From: Chitinophagaceae bacterium
Lineage (GTDB): Bacteria > Bacteroidota > Bacteroidia > Chitinophagales > Chitinophagaceae
NCBI GenBank assembly: GCA_003168265.1
Contig: PMSV01000004.1
Coordinates: forward strand, 1-64,000
Direction: 5' to 3'
Length of the DNA stretch: 64,000 nucleotides
In this document: positions 51,845 through 60,616 of the stretch, piece after piece
Numbering within the stretch: position 1 is the first letter of the stretch
Layout: every line of letters starts with the position of its first letter
Notes under the pieces: model-generated
Databases searched by the model: none
The model's input: only the letters and a program-made list of their open reading frames with translations
What the model was told of the DNA's origin: nothing
Position numbers and translations under genes: made by a program

Positions 51845-51867
51845 ATTGTTACCAATATGGTAACAAT
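51845..51867 (-). promoter_or_regulatory. Palindromic operator of higBA
   Basis: ATTGTTACC-AATAT-GGTAACAAT has perfect 9-base arms and a five-base centre. It occupies the spacer and -33 area just upstream of the -7 box, so a bound HigA dimer (or HigBA complex) would block RNA polymerase. This is the usual autoregulation of such modules. Confidence 0.8.
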
Positions 51868-51976
51868 GAGATCAAAAAAATCTCTCTTCACTGCCCTATT
51901 CCGTAGGAGTATAATTTTAAATGGTAATTCAACAGTAAAATTAAGGCAGTGGAAAAAATGACCTTCCCCTAGTTGT

Positions 51977-52759
51977 CTATATTCGTTTTATCGCTTCAAT
52001 AAGGATTCCCGCTGTGCCGAGTCCCTCCTGAATGGCTGATGCAAATTCCAGGGCATGGGCTCCGTCGGAATGGATGCAAATGGTTTGGACTTCTATCGGA
52101 ATTTTCAAACCGGTGCCTGTGAGCATAAGGCCTTCCTGTACCATCATCATGACCTGTGACAGAGAATGGGCCACGTCTTCGATAAGTGCGCCTGCCTTCG
52201 AACGTGGAGTTAGGCTTCCATCCTCCTGGTAGGTTCGGTCTGCAAAGCCTTCCCCTCCGGTTTGCAGGCCCGCTTCAATTCCTGCCCGGATCAAATGACT
52301 TCCTGCGAGCCCATATAAAATAAGAGTTGGGTCAAATGTGAGGATGGCCCGGCAGATCGCTTCGGCAATTTCCGGGTCAAGGGCTGCCATATTGTACAAA
52401 GCGCCATGTGGCTTGACATGGCGGATCCTTGCCTTTTGAGCTGAAGCAGCAGATTTTAGGGTTTCTAGTTGGTTAATTATGTTTTCTTCCAGTTCTTTCG
52501 GGGACAGGTTCATCTCCCTTCTCCCGAAACCTTCAGGATCATAAAAGGAAGGGTGTGCGCCAATCGACTTGCCCAGGCGATGGGCTTCATGACATAGCCG
52601 GCTCATGGTTTCGGTATCACCAGCATGATAGCCGCAGGCGATATTTACCGAGCTGACGTATTGCATGAGGTCCAGGTCTTTTTGGATATGATACTCCCAG
52701 AGCTGGGTGCTTTCCCCCATATCAGCATTTAAATCAATTTTCCGATTTATAGGGGGCAT
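51977..52759 (-). CDS. pxpA: 5-oxoprolinase subunit PxpA
   Basis: 260 residues from ATG 52759; the longer frame reads 39 codons into pxpC and is not used. LamB/YcsF family: MPPINRKIDLNADMGES, VSSVNIACGYHAGDTETMSRLCHEAHRLGKSIGAHPSFYDPEGFGRREM near 40-88, RIRHVKPHGALYNMA near 115 and ICIHSDGAHALEFA near 238. With PxpB and PxpC it forms the ATP-dependent enzyme that opens 5-oxoproline (pyroglutamate) to glutamate. Last gene of pxpBCA, overlapping pxpC by 13 bases. Confidence 0.93.
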   Translation of the reverse strand: MPPINRKIDLNADMGESTQLWEYHIQKDLDLMQYVSSVNIACGYHAGDTETMSRLCHEAHRLGKSIGAHPSFYDPEGFGRREMNLSPKELEENIINQLETLKSAASAQKARIRHVKPHGALYNMAALDPEIAEAICRAILTFDPTLILYGLAGSHLIRAGIEAGLQTGGEGFADRTYQEDGSLTPRSKAGALIEDVAHSLSQVMMMVQEGLMLTGTGLKIPIEVQTICIHSDGAHALEFASAIQEGLGTAGILIEAIKRI

Positions 52760-53748
52760 GAGAGATAGGGATTTAGCTGTTCCCGGCAGGCCGATTCCAT
52801 GATATGTAGATCCCTTTCCAAACCGGCATATAGCGATTCGGCGGTATCCATATCCGTTAACTGGAACTGGATGCATTCGCTGGGTCTGAGTTGGGAGAGT
52901 TTTGGCAGGTGGGCAGAGATGACATGACCAAGCCTGGGATATCCTCCTGCGGTCTGGTGATCAGCCATCAGTACGATGGGCTGTCCGCCCGGCAGCAACT
53001 GAATGGTCCCAAATCCAACACCTGAAGAGACCATTTCCCCCGCATGCGTTTGTTGAAGGATCTGGCCTTTTAGCATATAGCCCATGCGGTCGGAAGAGGG
53101 GTGTATGAGGAAATTATCCTGTAAAAAATCGTATTGGGAAGTTCCCGTAAGGCAATCCCATTCATTTCCTTTGATGATATACATCTCATGCGGAAATTCA
53201 TATACCTGTCCCAGGTTGGTCCGCCAGGGCAAAGGCTTGAAGAACTGGTCCGGTTGAAGAAGGTGACAGTTGAATTTGTTTTGGACCCTGAATGAAATTT
53301 CATCCCCTTTGCGCAGGCAACGCCCATCCAGGCCGCCAGCCATGGCCCTGGTATTGGTGGAATAACTGTTCAGCCAGGGCTTGATGTCAAATCCCCCATG
53401 AACAGAAAAATAGGCAATCGCTCCGGATACCAGTTTTGGGAACTGAAGCAAGGTATTCTTTTGAACAAGCAGGGGCTTCCAAAGTGGAACCGGCTGCTCA
53501 TTGATGGTAGGTGAAAAATCGGCTCCTGTGATCGATATGATGGCCGGATGATTGAAAAGGATCTGGGGACCGGGAAAATGAATTTCAAGGACGGGCTGAG
53601 CCCGGTCATTGCCTACCAGCATATTTGCAGCAGCGGCTGCGCATAGATCCATTACCCCACCCGGATTAATTCCCCAGATGCCATAGCCCCATCTCCCCTG
53701 ATCCTGCATGCTGTCGAACAGGCCCGCTCTGATGATCGTAATGGACAT
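52747..53748 (-). CDS. pxpC: 5-oxoprolinase subunit PxpC
   Basis: 333 residues of the KipA / biotin-dependent carboxyltransferase-like family: ITIIRAGLFDSMQDQGRWGYGIWGINPGGVMDLCAAAAANMLVGN at the N-terminus, FSVHGGFDIKPWLNS near 130, and the family's SSDRMGYMLKGQIL and GGQPIVLMADHQTAGGYPRLGHVISAHLPKL near 230-280. It acts as the large half of the PxpBC complex. It begins 10 bases after the pxpB stop and overlaps pxpA at its end. Confidence 0.93.
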   Translation of the reverse strand: MSITIIRAGLFDSMQDQGRWGYGIWGINPGGVMDLCAAAAANMLVGNDRAQPVLEIHFPGPQILFNHPAIISITGADFSPTINEQPVPLWKPLLVQKNTLLQFPKLVSGAIAYFSVHGGFDIKPWLNSYSTNTRAMAGGLDGRCLRKGDEISFRVQNKFNCHLLQPDQFFKPLPWRTNLGQVYEFPHEMYIIKGNEWDCLTGTSQYDFLQDNFLIHPSSDRMGYMLKGQILQQTHAGEMVSSGVGFGTIQLLPGGQPIVLMADHQTAGGYPRLGHVISAHLPKLSQLRPSECIQFQLTDMDTAESLYAGLERDLHIMESACREQLNPYLSCPL

Positions 53749-53758
53749 AATTATTAAT

Positions 53759-54490
53759 TCAGTTTGCCGATTCAGTCTCAGCCTGCAATTTCCATTCTCT
53801 CATCTCCAACCCGGTTATTGGATAGAATTTCACCTGGTCCCCCATTTGCAACCGGACCGGAACTTCCGCATAGGGTTCAAAGAATCTTAAAGGAGTCCGC
53901 CCGATGATCTGCCATCCGCCAGGACTTGAAAAAGGATAGATCCCCGTCTGGTAACCGGCAAGTCCGATACTGCCCGCTTCCACCAATACGGGCTGATCTT
54001 TGCGTTGCACCCTGATCCTGTCATCCAGCGTACCCAGATAGGTAAACCCGGGCAGAAATCCGACCATATAAACCCTGTAAACAGAATCTGTATGTATGCG
54101 GATAAACTCCTCCCGCTCCAACCTTTTCATATTGCAAATGGATTCCAGGTCGGGACCGTATTCGGGTTCGTAACATACCGGAACCCGGAAGACCTGTTTT
54201 GAATCCTCAGACTCATCACTCGAAAGGGCAATGGCATCCTCCAGTTTACAGCATACAAAATCATAGATCGTGCCCTCCTTCGACTGGGCCTTCCTCACCT
54301 GTAACGGATCATAATAAATGGAAAGGGAACAATAGGCAGGAACAAGGTCCTTCAATCCGGGGAAGGGAGATTCCCTAAGCTGCCGGTATACCGAAATGAT
54401 TTTTCGACTGGTGCTTTCTTCGATGGTTTGTCCCCATTGGATACAGGCTGCGGCGTCTCCCAGAGGAAAGATTTTATGCGCTTTGTCCAT
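53759..54490 (-). CDS. pxpB: 5-oxoprolinase subunit PxpB
   Basis: 243 residues of the KipI / Allophanate hydrolase subunit 1-like family: FPLGDAAACIQWGQTIEESTSRKI at the N-terminus, CYEPEYGPDLESICNMKRLEREEFIRIHTDSVYRVYMVGFLPGFTYLG near 120-165, and AGSIGLAGYQTGIYPFSSPGGWQIIGRTP near 190-218. It is the first gene of pxpBCA; the order B-C-A with tight spacing is usual. About 100 bases separate it from sdaA, so the two may share regulation. Confidence 0.92.
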   Translation of the reverse strand: MDKAHKIFPLGDAAACIQWGQTIEESTSRKIISVYRQLRESPFPGLKDLVPAYCSLSIYYDPLQVRKAQSKEGTIYDFVCCKLEDAIALSSDESEDSKQVFRVPVCYEPEYGPDLESICNMKRLEREEFIRIHTDSVYRVYMVGFLPGFTYLGTLDDRIRVQRKDQPVLVEAGSIGLAGYQTGIYPFSSPGGWQIIGRTPLRFFEPYAEVPVRLQMGDQVKFYPITGLEMREWKLQAETESAN

Positions 54491-54593
54491 TCAATACATA
54501 TAGTGGGACTAAGGTAAGGGAATAGCCCCAGCAAATGCAATTCAACCAGTTATAAGGCAGAAGGAAAGTGACCTGAAAATAAATTTTAATCGC

Positions 54594-56021
54594 CTAACAC
54601 TCACTCAGACTGATTGGTATATGAACGGCGAGTCCCCCATCGGAGGTTTCCTTGTATTTGCTGTTCATGTCCAGGGCTGTATCCCACATGGTCTTTATCA
54701 CATTGTCCAGGCTGACTTTTGCATAATCAGGCTTGCTTTGCAGTGCGAGCTGGCTGGCTGTGATCGCCTTGATTGCGCCCATTGTATTTCTTTCAATACA
54801 TGGAACCTGCACCAGGCCGCCGATCGGATCACAGGTGAGGCCAAGATGATGCTCCATGGCGATCTCCGCCGCCATTAGGGCCTGCTTTTGCGTACCACCC
54901 AGGGACTCGGTCAATGCGGCAGCGGCCATTGCCGAAGAGACTCCGATCTCTGCCTGGCAACCTCCCATGGCAGCCGAAATAGTGGCTCCTTTTTTAAAAA
55001 TGCTTCCCACTTCTGCTGCAGTGAGCATGAACTGGCTGATGGAAGGTTGCCTGTGCCCATCACAGAAAATGACAAAATACTGAAGCACGGCAGGTATCAC
55101 ACCGGCCGCCCCATTTGTGGGGGCCGTTACCACCCTTCCAAAAGAAGCATTTTCTTCATTTACGGCTAGTGCGAAACAACTCACCCAATCCAAAATATAC
55201 CTGAAATCCCGTCCCCCTTCCCTGATGGCGGTGATCCAACCTTCATAATCGGAATACCTGCGCTGACCGATTAGTTTTTTATTCAATTCGGAGGCCCTCC
55301 GTTTCACCTGCAAGCCTCCGGGAAGGGTTCCTTCCGTATGGCAGCCCTTGTACACGCAGTCCTGCATTACCTGCCAGATCTGCTCCACTCCTTTCCTGAT
55401 TTCGGTCTCGGTCCGCCAACTAAGTTCGTTTTCCATTACGACCTCATTGATGCTCATCCCCGTCATCATGCACCAATGCAGGAGTTCTCCCGCATGGTCG
55501 ATGGGAAAAGGTAACTGGACCGGGGTTTGCGCTCCGGTTTCTTCGGCTTCTTTTACCACAAATCCTCCTCCAATGGAATAATAGGTCTCGGCAATTTGCT
55601 GACCATCATCGAAGGCGGCTAAAAAACTGAGTGCATTGGGATGGTATGGCAGGGACTCGGTAAATAAAAAGTGAATGTCCCGATCCGGGTCGAAAGGAAT
55701 GGATTGTTTCTTATTAAGGACCAGGGTCTTACTTTCCCGGATCTCTTTTATTCTTTCATCGATGCATTCCGTATCGAAATAAACGGGGTCTTCTCCGCAT
55801 AGACCAAGAATCACGGCGATATCCGTGCCATGTCCCTTGCCGGTCTTGGCGAGGGAACCATAGAGAAGGATCTCAATCCCTTTGAGTTTGGAAAGGGATC
55901 CGGATTGTTCCAGGCTTTTCAAAAAGCGGCCTGCTGCCTTCCAGGGTCCCAGGGTATGAGAACTGGATGGTCCGATCCCGATCTTGAAGATATCGAATAC
56001 GGAAATGGCTTCGTGTGGCAA
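54594..56021 (-). CDS. sdaA: L-serine ammonia-lyase, single-chain iron-sulfur type
   Basis: 475 residues, with the alpha and beta parts in one chain. [28 protein letters not shown] opens the beta part; the alpha part has [40 protein letters not shown] and other Cys residues that hold the [4Fe-4S] cluster, plus [15 protein letters not shown]. It deaminates serine to pyruvate and ammonia. The start is TTG at 56021, needed to give the conserved [10 protein letters not shown]-terminus; no ATG is closer. Together with pxpBCA it feeds amino-acid carbon into central metabolism. Confidence 0.93.
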   Translation of the reverse strand: MPHEAISVFDIFKIGIGPSSSHTLGPWKAAGRFLKSLEQSGSLSKLKGIEILLYGSLAKTGKGHGTDIAVILGLCGEDPVYFDTECIDERIKEIRESKTLVLNKKQSIPFDPDRDIHFLFTESLPYHPNALSFLAAFDDGQQIAETYYSIGGGFVVKEAEETGAQTPVQLPFPIDHAGELLHWCMMTGMSINEVVMENELSWRTETEIRKGVEQIWQVMQDCVYKGCHTEGTLPGGLQVKRRASELNKKLIGQRRYSDYEGWITAIREGGRDFRYILDWVSCFALAVNEENASFGRVVTAPTNGAAGVIPAVLQYFVIFCDGHRQPSISQFMLTAAEVGSIFKKGATISAAMGGCQAEIGVSSAMAAAALTESLGGTQKQALMAAEIAMEHHLGLTCDPIGGLVQVPCIERNTMGAIKAITASQLALQSKPDYAKVSLDNVIKTMWDTALDMNSKYKETSDGGLAVHIPISLSEC

Positions 56022-56084
56022 CTTTGTTGATTTTATGTAAAAGTACGAAGGCTGGGGAAGTCGTGAAAAATGCTTCTATTGATT

Positions 56085-56115
56085 CAAAAAAATGCCCCGC
56101 TTGAAAAAGCGGAGC
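56085..56115 (-). terminator. Terminator of the FKBP gene
   Basis: On the minus strand GCTCCGCTT and AAGCGGGGC form a nine-pair stem (one T-G) with a four-base TTTC loop, then A and seven T. It lies 29 bases after the FKBP stop. It is a strong rho-independent terminator and separates that gene from sdaA. Confidence 0.88.
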
Positions 56116-56143
56116 CTATCTTGCAGATAGTTAGTAGTTACGG

Positions 56144-56653
56144 TTACTGAACATTGATAAGGTCTATGTTAAAGATTAAAATTGAATTGGCAGGAATCGC
56201 AACATTTCCGTTTTTACCGTCCTGGGCGGTATTTCCATAACCAAGTGAAGGTGGAATATAAAGTTTTATCACTCCGCCTTTTGAAATAAGGGGAAGTCCC
56301 TGCTGCCATCCGGCTATCAATCCTCCCAGTGTGTACAATTGATTCGTTTCCTGATCGAACACATTCCCATTGGTCAATTGACCCGTATAAGTCACGGTAA
56401 TGACCGAACAAACATCCGGCGGAGTTCCGCTTCCGCTGCTGATGATCTGGTAATAGAACCCATCGCTATCCAGTGTGGCATTGATACCTGCGGAATCCAG
56501 GTACTTTTGGAGGTTTTGCTGATCAGTGACCGAGGCGACGGAAATGTTTTTTTGATAATTGCATCCGCTGTCTTTTTTAAAACAGGATTCGAACAAAAAG
56601 AACACCGGAATGAACAACCACAATGACAATAATAACAATAATGTCTTCCTCAT
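56144..56653 (-). CDS. FKBP-type peptidyl-prolyl isomerase lipoprotein
   Basis: 169 residues. N-terminal lipoprotein signal with a hydrophobic core and FFLFESC (lipobox-like FESC, Cys at residue 24). After a linker, the FKBP domain reads SVITVTYTGQLTNGNVFDQ, LGGLIAGWQQGLPLISKGGVIKLYIPPSLGYG and IPANSILIFNIDLINVQ, preserving the family's key Y, W and I-P-P-x-L-G-Y-G residues, though Asp of the V-F-D motif is present and the following S/T is Q. It should catalyse proline isomerisation in envelope proteins. Single gene with its own terminator. Confidence 0.92.
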   Translation of the reverse strand: MRKTLLLLLSLWLFIPVFFLFESCFKKDSGCNYQKNISVASVTDQQNLQKYLDSAGINATLDSDGFYYQIISSGSGTPPDVCSVITVTYTGQLTNGNVFDQETNQLYTLGGLIAGWQQGLPLISKGGVIKLYIPPSLGYGNTAQDGKNGNVAIPANSILIFNIDLINVQ

Positions 56654-56732
56654 TCAGCAAATTACTTCAAAAAATGGGTTCAGTTTATAGACAAGAATAA
56701 AAACACATACGCTGCAAAGAGTCTCATTTTCT

Positions 56733-57065
56733 TCAAAAATTTCCGGAGGATTCTTCCTGCTTTTTCTTGTCGAGCAATTCCAGGTATTTCTGCTCCCTCA
56801 TATCCCATTTGTGTTTCTGGGAGAATATGGCAACAAAACCGACGATGAGCAGCAGGGCGATCAGTAATACAATAGGATTGAACTCTTCGGAATTGCGGAC
56901 CATGACAGCGCGCCTGTACCAGCCGGAAAAAAAATTAATGCTGATCGGGATCGCCAGGAGCATGCCAAAGGGTAAGCCGATCAGGAGCTGTTTGATAGTT
57001 CTTTTCTGTCTGGCCCGGTTCTTTTGCCAATATTCAATAAAGCGGTTTTCTTCAGGGCTGAGCAT
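56733..57065 (-). CDS. Small membrane protein, unknown
   Basis: 110 residues. A polar, basic N-terminus (MLSPEENRFIEYWQKNRARQKRTIKQ), two hydrophobic helices (about 27-47 and 64-82, the second NPIVLLIALLLIVGFVAIFS) and a charged tail ending KKKQEESSGNF. It starts one base after the stop of the next upstream gene (57067), so the two are in one operon. A conserved Bacteroidota-type protein without known function. Confidence 0.7.
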   Translation of the reverse strand: MLSPEENRFIEYWQKNRARQKRTIKQLLIGLPFGMLLAIPISINFFSGWYRRAVMVRNSEEFNPIVLLIALLLIVGFVAIFSQKHKWDMREQKYLELLDKKKQEESSGNF

Positions 57066-57066
57066 G

Positions 57067-57690
57067 TTATTTCTGCTGCTTTGTAAAATCGAGTGAATCA
57101 GCCAATTCCCCCGTATGGATGATTTTTTCCCGGCCAGTTATGTCCCGGGACCCTTTGTAAGGATTGATAAGCTGATTGCTCTCGCTGAGCCAATAGCCTT
57201 CGGAGGAATCGATGAATGCATCCGGGCAACGCATATGATAGATCACTTGCCCCCCATAGCGCACGGTTCTAATGAGGTTATATATCTCGTCTGTCAGCAT
57301 GTTGAAGGATCTTTTCTTCTCCTCGATACTGTCATCACCCAAAAACCCCTTCATTTCGCTACTGATGCTGGTAGCAAAATTCCGGGCAGTCAGGATAATG
57401 GTGGAATCAGCTTTCAATTCCATGACCGGAAGGTTGTCAGCTTTTTTCCCCAGGGATCGGGCAGCTTTTTCAGCGCCAGCACTGTCCAAGTCAACCAGGG
57501 CATCCCGGAGGGCATCATAATCCTTTAAAAGCCTGGAGAATGCGCTATCAAAATCACTTGAATTTTTGGAGATGGAAAGAGCCTGATCGATTGTCTGTTG
57601 TTCCTTTTTGGCCGGTTTGGAAGGATAAAAATGCCTGGTAACATAGACTGCGATGACCAATATCGCTGCTAACAAAAGCAGTTTCTTCAT
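57067..57690 (-). CDS. Predicted secreted or anchored helical protein
   Basis: 207 residues beginning MKKLLLLAAILVIAVYVTRHFYP, an uncleaved anchor or signal. The rest is mostly helical: IDQALSISKNSSDFDSAFSRLLKDYDALRDALVDLDSAGAEKAARSLGKKADNLP, then KSFNMLTDEIYNLIRTVRYGGQVIYHMRCPDAFIDSSEGYWLSE, where the C-terminal Cys and CPDAF recall metal- or heme-site-bearing periplasmic proteins (DUF3347-like) but this is not certain. First of two co-transcribed genes. It probably sits on the periplasmic side of the inner membrane. Confidence 0.65.
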   Translation of the reverse strand: MKKLLLLAAILVIAVYVTRHFYPSKPAKKEQQTIDQALSISKNSSDFDSAFSRLLKDYDALRDALVDLDSAGAEKAARSLGKKADNLPVMELKADSTIILTARNFATSISSEMKGFLGDDSIEEKKRSFNMLTDEIYNLIRTVRYGGQVIYHMRCPDAFIDSSEGYWLSESNQLINPYKGSRDITGREKIIHTGELADSLDFTKQQK

Positions 57691-57836
57691 ACTTTGCGTT
57701 GCATTATTTGGTTCGGGTTCCTAGTGCCAATCTGTCAGCAATTTTTCCCCTTTTAAATCGTAAAGTTAAGGCTTAAAAAATATCCGACACGATTGTGTTA
57801 ATTTGCGACCTCATCATTGTATAAAGTTTAATTCTA

Positions 57837-59789
57837 ATGCTGGCTGGATTACAGAATGTCACCTTTGAGTTTGGGGCGAGAACGATTCTTCAGGACGCTA
57901 CCTGGCATATTCAACCCAATGAAAGGATCGGTCTGATCGGTTATAACGGGACCGGGAAATCTACCCTTCTGAAATTACTCGTAGGGGACTATTCACCTAC
58001 TTCAGGCCAGGTGGAAAGAAGCCGGAACATGAGCATCGGGTACCTTCACCAGGACCTGCTCAGTTTCGATACCAGCGAGTCGATCCTCGAAGTAGCAATG
58101 GGAGCTTTTGTACAGGTAATCCGGTTGGAAACGGAGATCGAAAGGCTGGGGAAATTACTGGAAGCGGATTCATCCAACGAAGAAGTCCTCCATCAATACA
58201 GCGATGCCCTGCACCAGATGGATGTTCTGGGCGGATATGATATACACCATCAGACCGAGGAAGTGCTGCACGGTCTTGGTTTTTCTTCCGGAGACATGCA
58301 TCGCCCCTTCAAAGAATTCAGCGGAGGATGGAGGATGCGTGTTTTATTGGCTAAAATGATCCTTCAAAAACCCGATCTTTTGTTATTGGACGAACCGACC
58401 AACCATCTTGACCTTCCTTCCATCGAATGGCTGGAAAAATATCTGCAGCATTACCAGGGCGCGGTCGTCATCGTGAGCCATGACAAATATTTCCTGAACC
58501 GCATGGTTACAAAAATCATCGAACTCTACCAGCGTGAACTGCATGTTTACAATGGGAATTATGAATTCTATGAGAAAGAAAAGGAAATGAGGGTGGAATT
58601 GCAGCAACGCGCATTTGAAAACCAGCAGGATTATATCCGACAGCAGGAAAGGTTCATTGAGCGATTCAAGGCCAAGGCATCTAAGGCGGCGGCAGCGCAA
58701 AGCGCAATGAAGCGATTGGATAAACTGGACAGGATCGAAGATGTGGCCATCGAAAGGCCCAATATCAAGATCAACTTCCGGGTCGACAAGATCCCAGGTA
58801 AGGTATTGGTGACCTTGAAGGATGTGACCAAAGTCTTCGGAGAAATCCGGATCGTACAGAATGCTTCAGCCGAGATCGAAAGAGGTGATAAGATCGCCCT
58901 GATCGGAGCCAATGGAAAGGGCAAATCAACTTTACTTCGGATCATCGGCGGGAACGAGCAATTTGAAGGAGAGAGGATCTGGGGCCACCAGGTTGATGAA
59001 AGCTTCTATGCCCAGCACCAACTCGAATCTCTGCATCTTGATAATACAGTATTGGATGAAATGAAAACCTGTGGAAGCCAGAAAAACGAGTTGGAATTGA
59101 GGACTCTTCTCGGCTGTTTTCTATTCAGCGGTGACGATGTCGAAAAAAAGATAAAGGTTTTGAGCGGAGGCGAAAAAGCAAGGGTTGCGCTTGCCAAAAC
59201 GATTGTCAGCCGGGCCAATTTTCTTTTATTGGATGAGCCGACCAATCACCTGGACATGCATTCCTGTGATCTGCTGATCGAAGCCCTGAAAAAATATGAG
59301 GGAAGCTTCATCCTGGTCAGTCACGATCGTTATTTCATTTCCAAAACAGCCAATAAGATCTGGGAGATTGATAATTTGCAGATAAAGGAATTCAAAGGAG
59401 GCTATGAGGAATGGGTGGCCTGGAATGAAAGGATGGCCCTTGCTGCCGCCAAAACAGAGCCAGTCGCTGCGACGCCGGTAAGTGGAGCAAAGAATCCTAT
59501 CCCGGCCAGGCCCCTACCAATTCCACAGGTAAATAAGGAAACCAAAAAAGAACTCCAGAAACAGCAGAAAATATTTCACCAACTGGAAGAAAGGATTGGC
59601 CGCCTAACCATTAAAAAAGGAGAATTACAGGGGCTTCTTACCGATCCTTCAGTTTACTCTGACAAATCCCGGTTCCGGGAAGCAGAAAAGAATTTTCATG
59701 ATGCCGAAAAAGAACTGTCGCAACTGAATAATGAGTATGAACAGGCCTTTGAGCGGATCATGGAACTGGAGAATAATCCATTGCCATAA
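57837..59789 (+). CDS. ABC-F family ATPase
   Basis: 650 residues, two ABC domains in tandem and no membrane part. Domain 1: Walker A GYNGTGKSTLLKLL near 35, signature EFSGGWRMRVLLA near 160 and Walker B LLLLDEPTNHLD near 180. Then comes the ABC-F linker of charged helices (about 245-310, with ERFIERFKAKASKAAAAQSAMKRLDKL). Domain 2: Walker A GANGKGKST near 360, signature VLSGGEKARVALAKT near 440, and LLLDEPTNHLDMHSC. A C-terminal coiled coil (about 570-645) follows. ABC-F proteins act on ribosomes or DNA; the C-terminal coiled coil is Uup-like. Antibiotic resistance is not implied. Confidence 0.93.
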   Translation: MLAGLQNVTFEFGARTILQDATWHIQPNERIGLIGYNGTGKSTLLKLLVGDYSPTSGQVERSRNMSIGYLHQDLLSFDTSESILEVAMGAFVQVIRLETEIERLGKLLEADSSNEEVLHQYSDALHQMDVLGGYDIHHQTEEVLHGLGFSSGDMHRPFKEFSGGWRMRVLLAKMILQKPDLLLLDEPTNHLDLPSIEWLEKYLQHYQGAVVIVSHDKYFLNRMVTKIIELYQRELHVYNGNYEFYEKEKEMRVELQQRAFENQQDYIRQQERFIERFKAKASKAAAAQSAMKRLDKLDRIEDVAIERPNIKINFRVDKIPGKVLVTLKDVTKVFGEIRIVQNASAEIERGDKIALIGANGKGKSTLLRIIGGNEQFEGERIWGHQVDESFYAQHQLESLHLDNTVLDEMKTCGSQKNELELRTLLGCFLFSGDDVEKKIKVLSGGEKARVALAKTIVSRANFLLLDEPTNHLDMHSCDLLIEALKKYEGSFILVSHDRYFISKTANKIWEIDNLQIKEFKGGYEEWVAWNERMALAAAKTEPVAATPVSGAKNPIPARPLPIPQVNKETKKELQKQQKIFHQLEERIGRLTIKKGELQGLLTDPSVYSDKSRFREAEKNFHDAEKELSQLNNEYEQAFERIMELENNPLP

Positions 59790-59792
59790 AAT

Positions 59793-59823
59793 TTTGCATG
59801 GGCCCGTGACTAGTCCATGCAAA
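59793..59823. terminator. Hairpin between convergent genes
   Basis: TTTGCATGG and CCATGCAAA pair perfectly around a 13-base loop. It lies four bases after the ABC-F stop and seven before the stop of the convergent lipoprotein gene. A bidirectional terminator is likely, though T-tracts are short on both sides. Confidence 0.6.
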
Positions 59824-59829
59824 CTATTT

Positions 59830-60393
59830 CTAATTCTTTATATTCAACCAGGAACTCAGCCTCTGATAGCTGATGCTGCTTGGTACTGCGACGCCGGGCG
59901 GAATGACTACCCAACGCACCTGTGGAGTCGGATAAAATACAGAAGCTCCGATCGGTACCGTCCCCGATGGGGTGCTACCCTGAATCGTCAGTCCACCGCC
60001 TCCTTCATCAAATATAGCCTGGATAGCGAATATGGTACTGCCATTCAGCACTTGCAGGTAGGGCAATTGGAAAGGAGCCGTATTCGTATCTCCCCGCATA
60101 TAAACAAGGATAACGCCCGAGTCAAGTGCCTGTTCGGTGATGGAATTTGCTGTAATGTGATTAGATACAGCATAACCCGTACTATCAGAGGTCCAGGTAA
60201 AACTTATCCAGGGACTGTATTCCACATTGGCTACTCCGGAATCGCCCTTCGGTCCTAAGGCGCCTGAATCACCCTGGGGGCCCTGAGCCCCCTGTGGGCC
60301 GGTTGCACCGGTAGGACCGGTCTTCGTGCAGGAGAAAATGGAAAAAACGAACACACATAGCACCCAGTAAGGCGCCCACCTTGGTTGTCTCAT
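59830..60393 (-). CDS. Lipoprotein with a miniature collagen-like segment
   Basis: 187 residues from ATG 60393 (an ATG nine bases earlier is possible). The N-terminus MRQPRWAPYWVLCVFVFSIFSC is a lipoprotein signal with lipobox IFSC. Directly after it come about nine Gly-X-Y triplets (GPTGATGPQGAQGPQGDSG, then ALGPKGDSG), a collagen-like stalk. A globular beta-rich domain of about 140 residues follows (YSPWISFTWTSDSTGYAVSNH to the end). The stalk would hold that domain off the outer membrane. Similar short collagen stalks are known in bacterial surface lipoproteins; the head domain is not recognised. Confidence 0.8.
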   Translation of the reverse strand: MRQPRWAPYWVLCVFVFSIFSCTKTGPTGATGPQGAQGPQGDSGALGPKGDSGVANVEYSPWISFTWTSDSTGYAVSNHITANSITEQALDSGVILVYMRGDTNTAPFQLPYLQVLNGSTIFAIQAIFDEGGGGLTIQGSTPSGTVPIGASVFYPTPQVRWVVIPPGVAVPSSISYQRLSSWLNIKN

Positions 60394-60616
60394 AGTATAC
60401 ATTTTAAGGTTTTACGAATTGGATTTTTGATTTAAAAAACTGCCTTTATGCGAAGTAATATATGGCTTAATCCCGGTTTTTGCAAGTGCAGAGCAGCATC
60501 AAAAAATTCATGGAGAGCAGACGCTTTAAAATTTCCTACTACCTAATATGCCCGGACTCAGGTGCGGGCAAAAAAACCGTCAGATCGGTGGTCCTGATGT
60601 GCATTCTATAATTAGT

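Noticed and set aside
57837-59789. Antibiotic-resistance ABC-F protein
   Set aside because: The domain layout and C-terminal coiled coil are those of housekeeping ABC-F proteins such as Uup; no resistance-type linker or context is seen.
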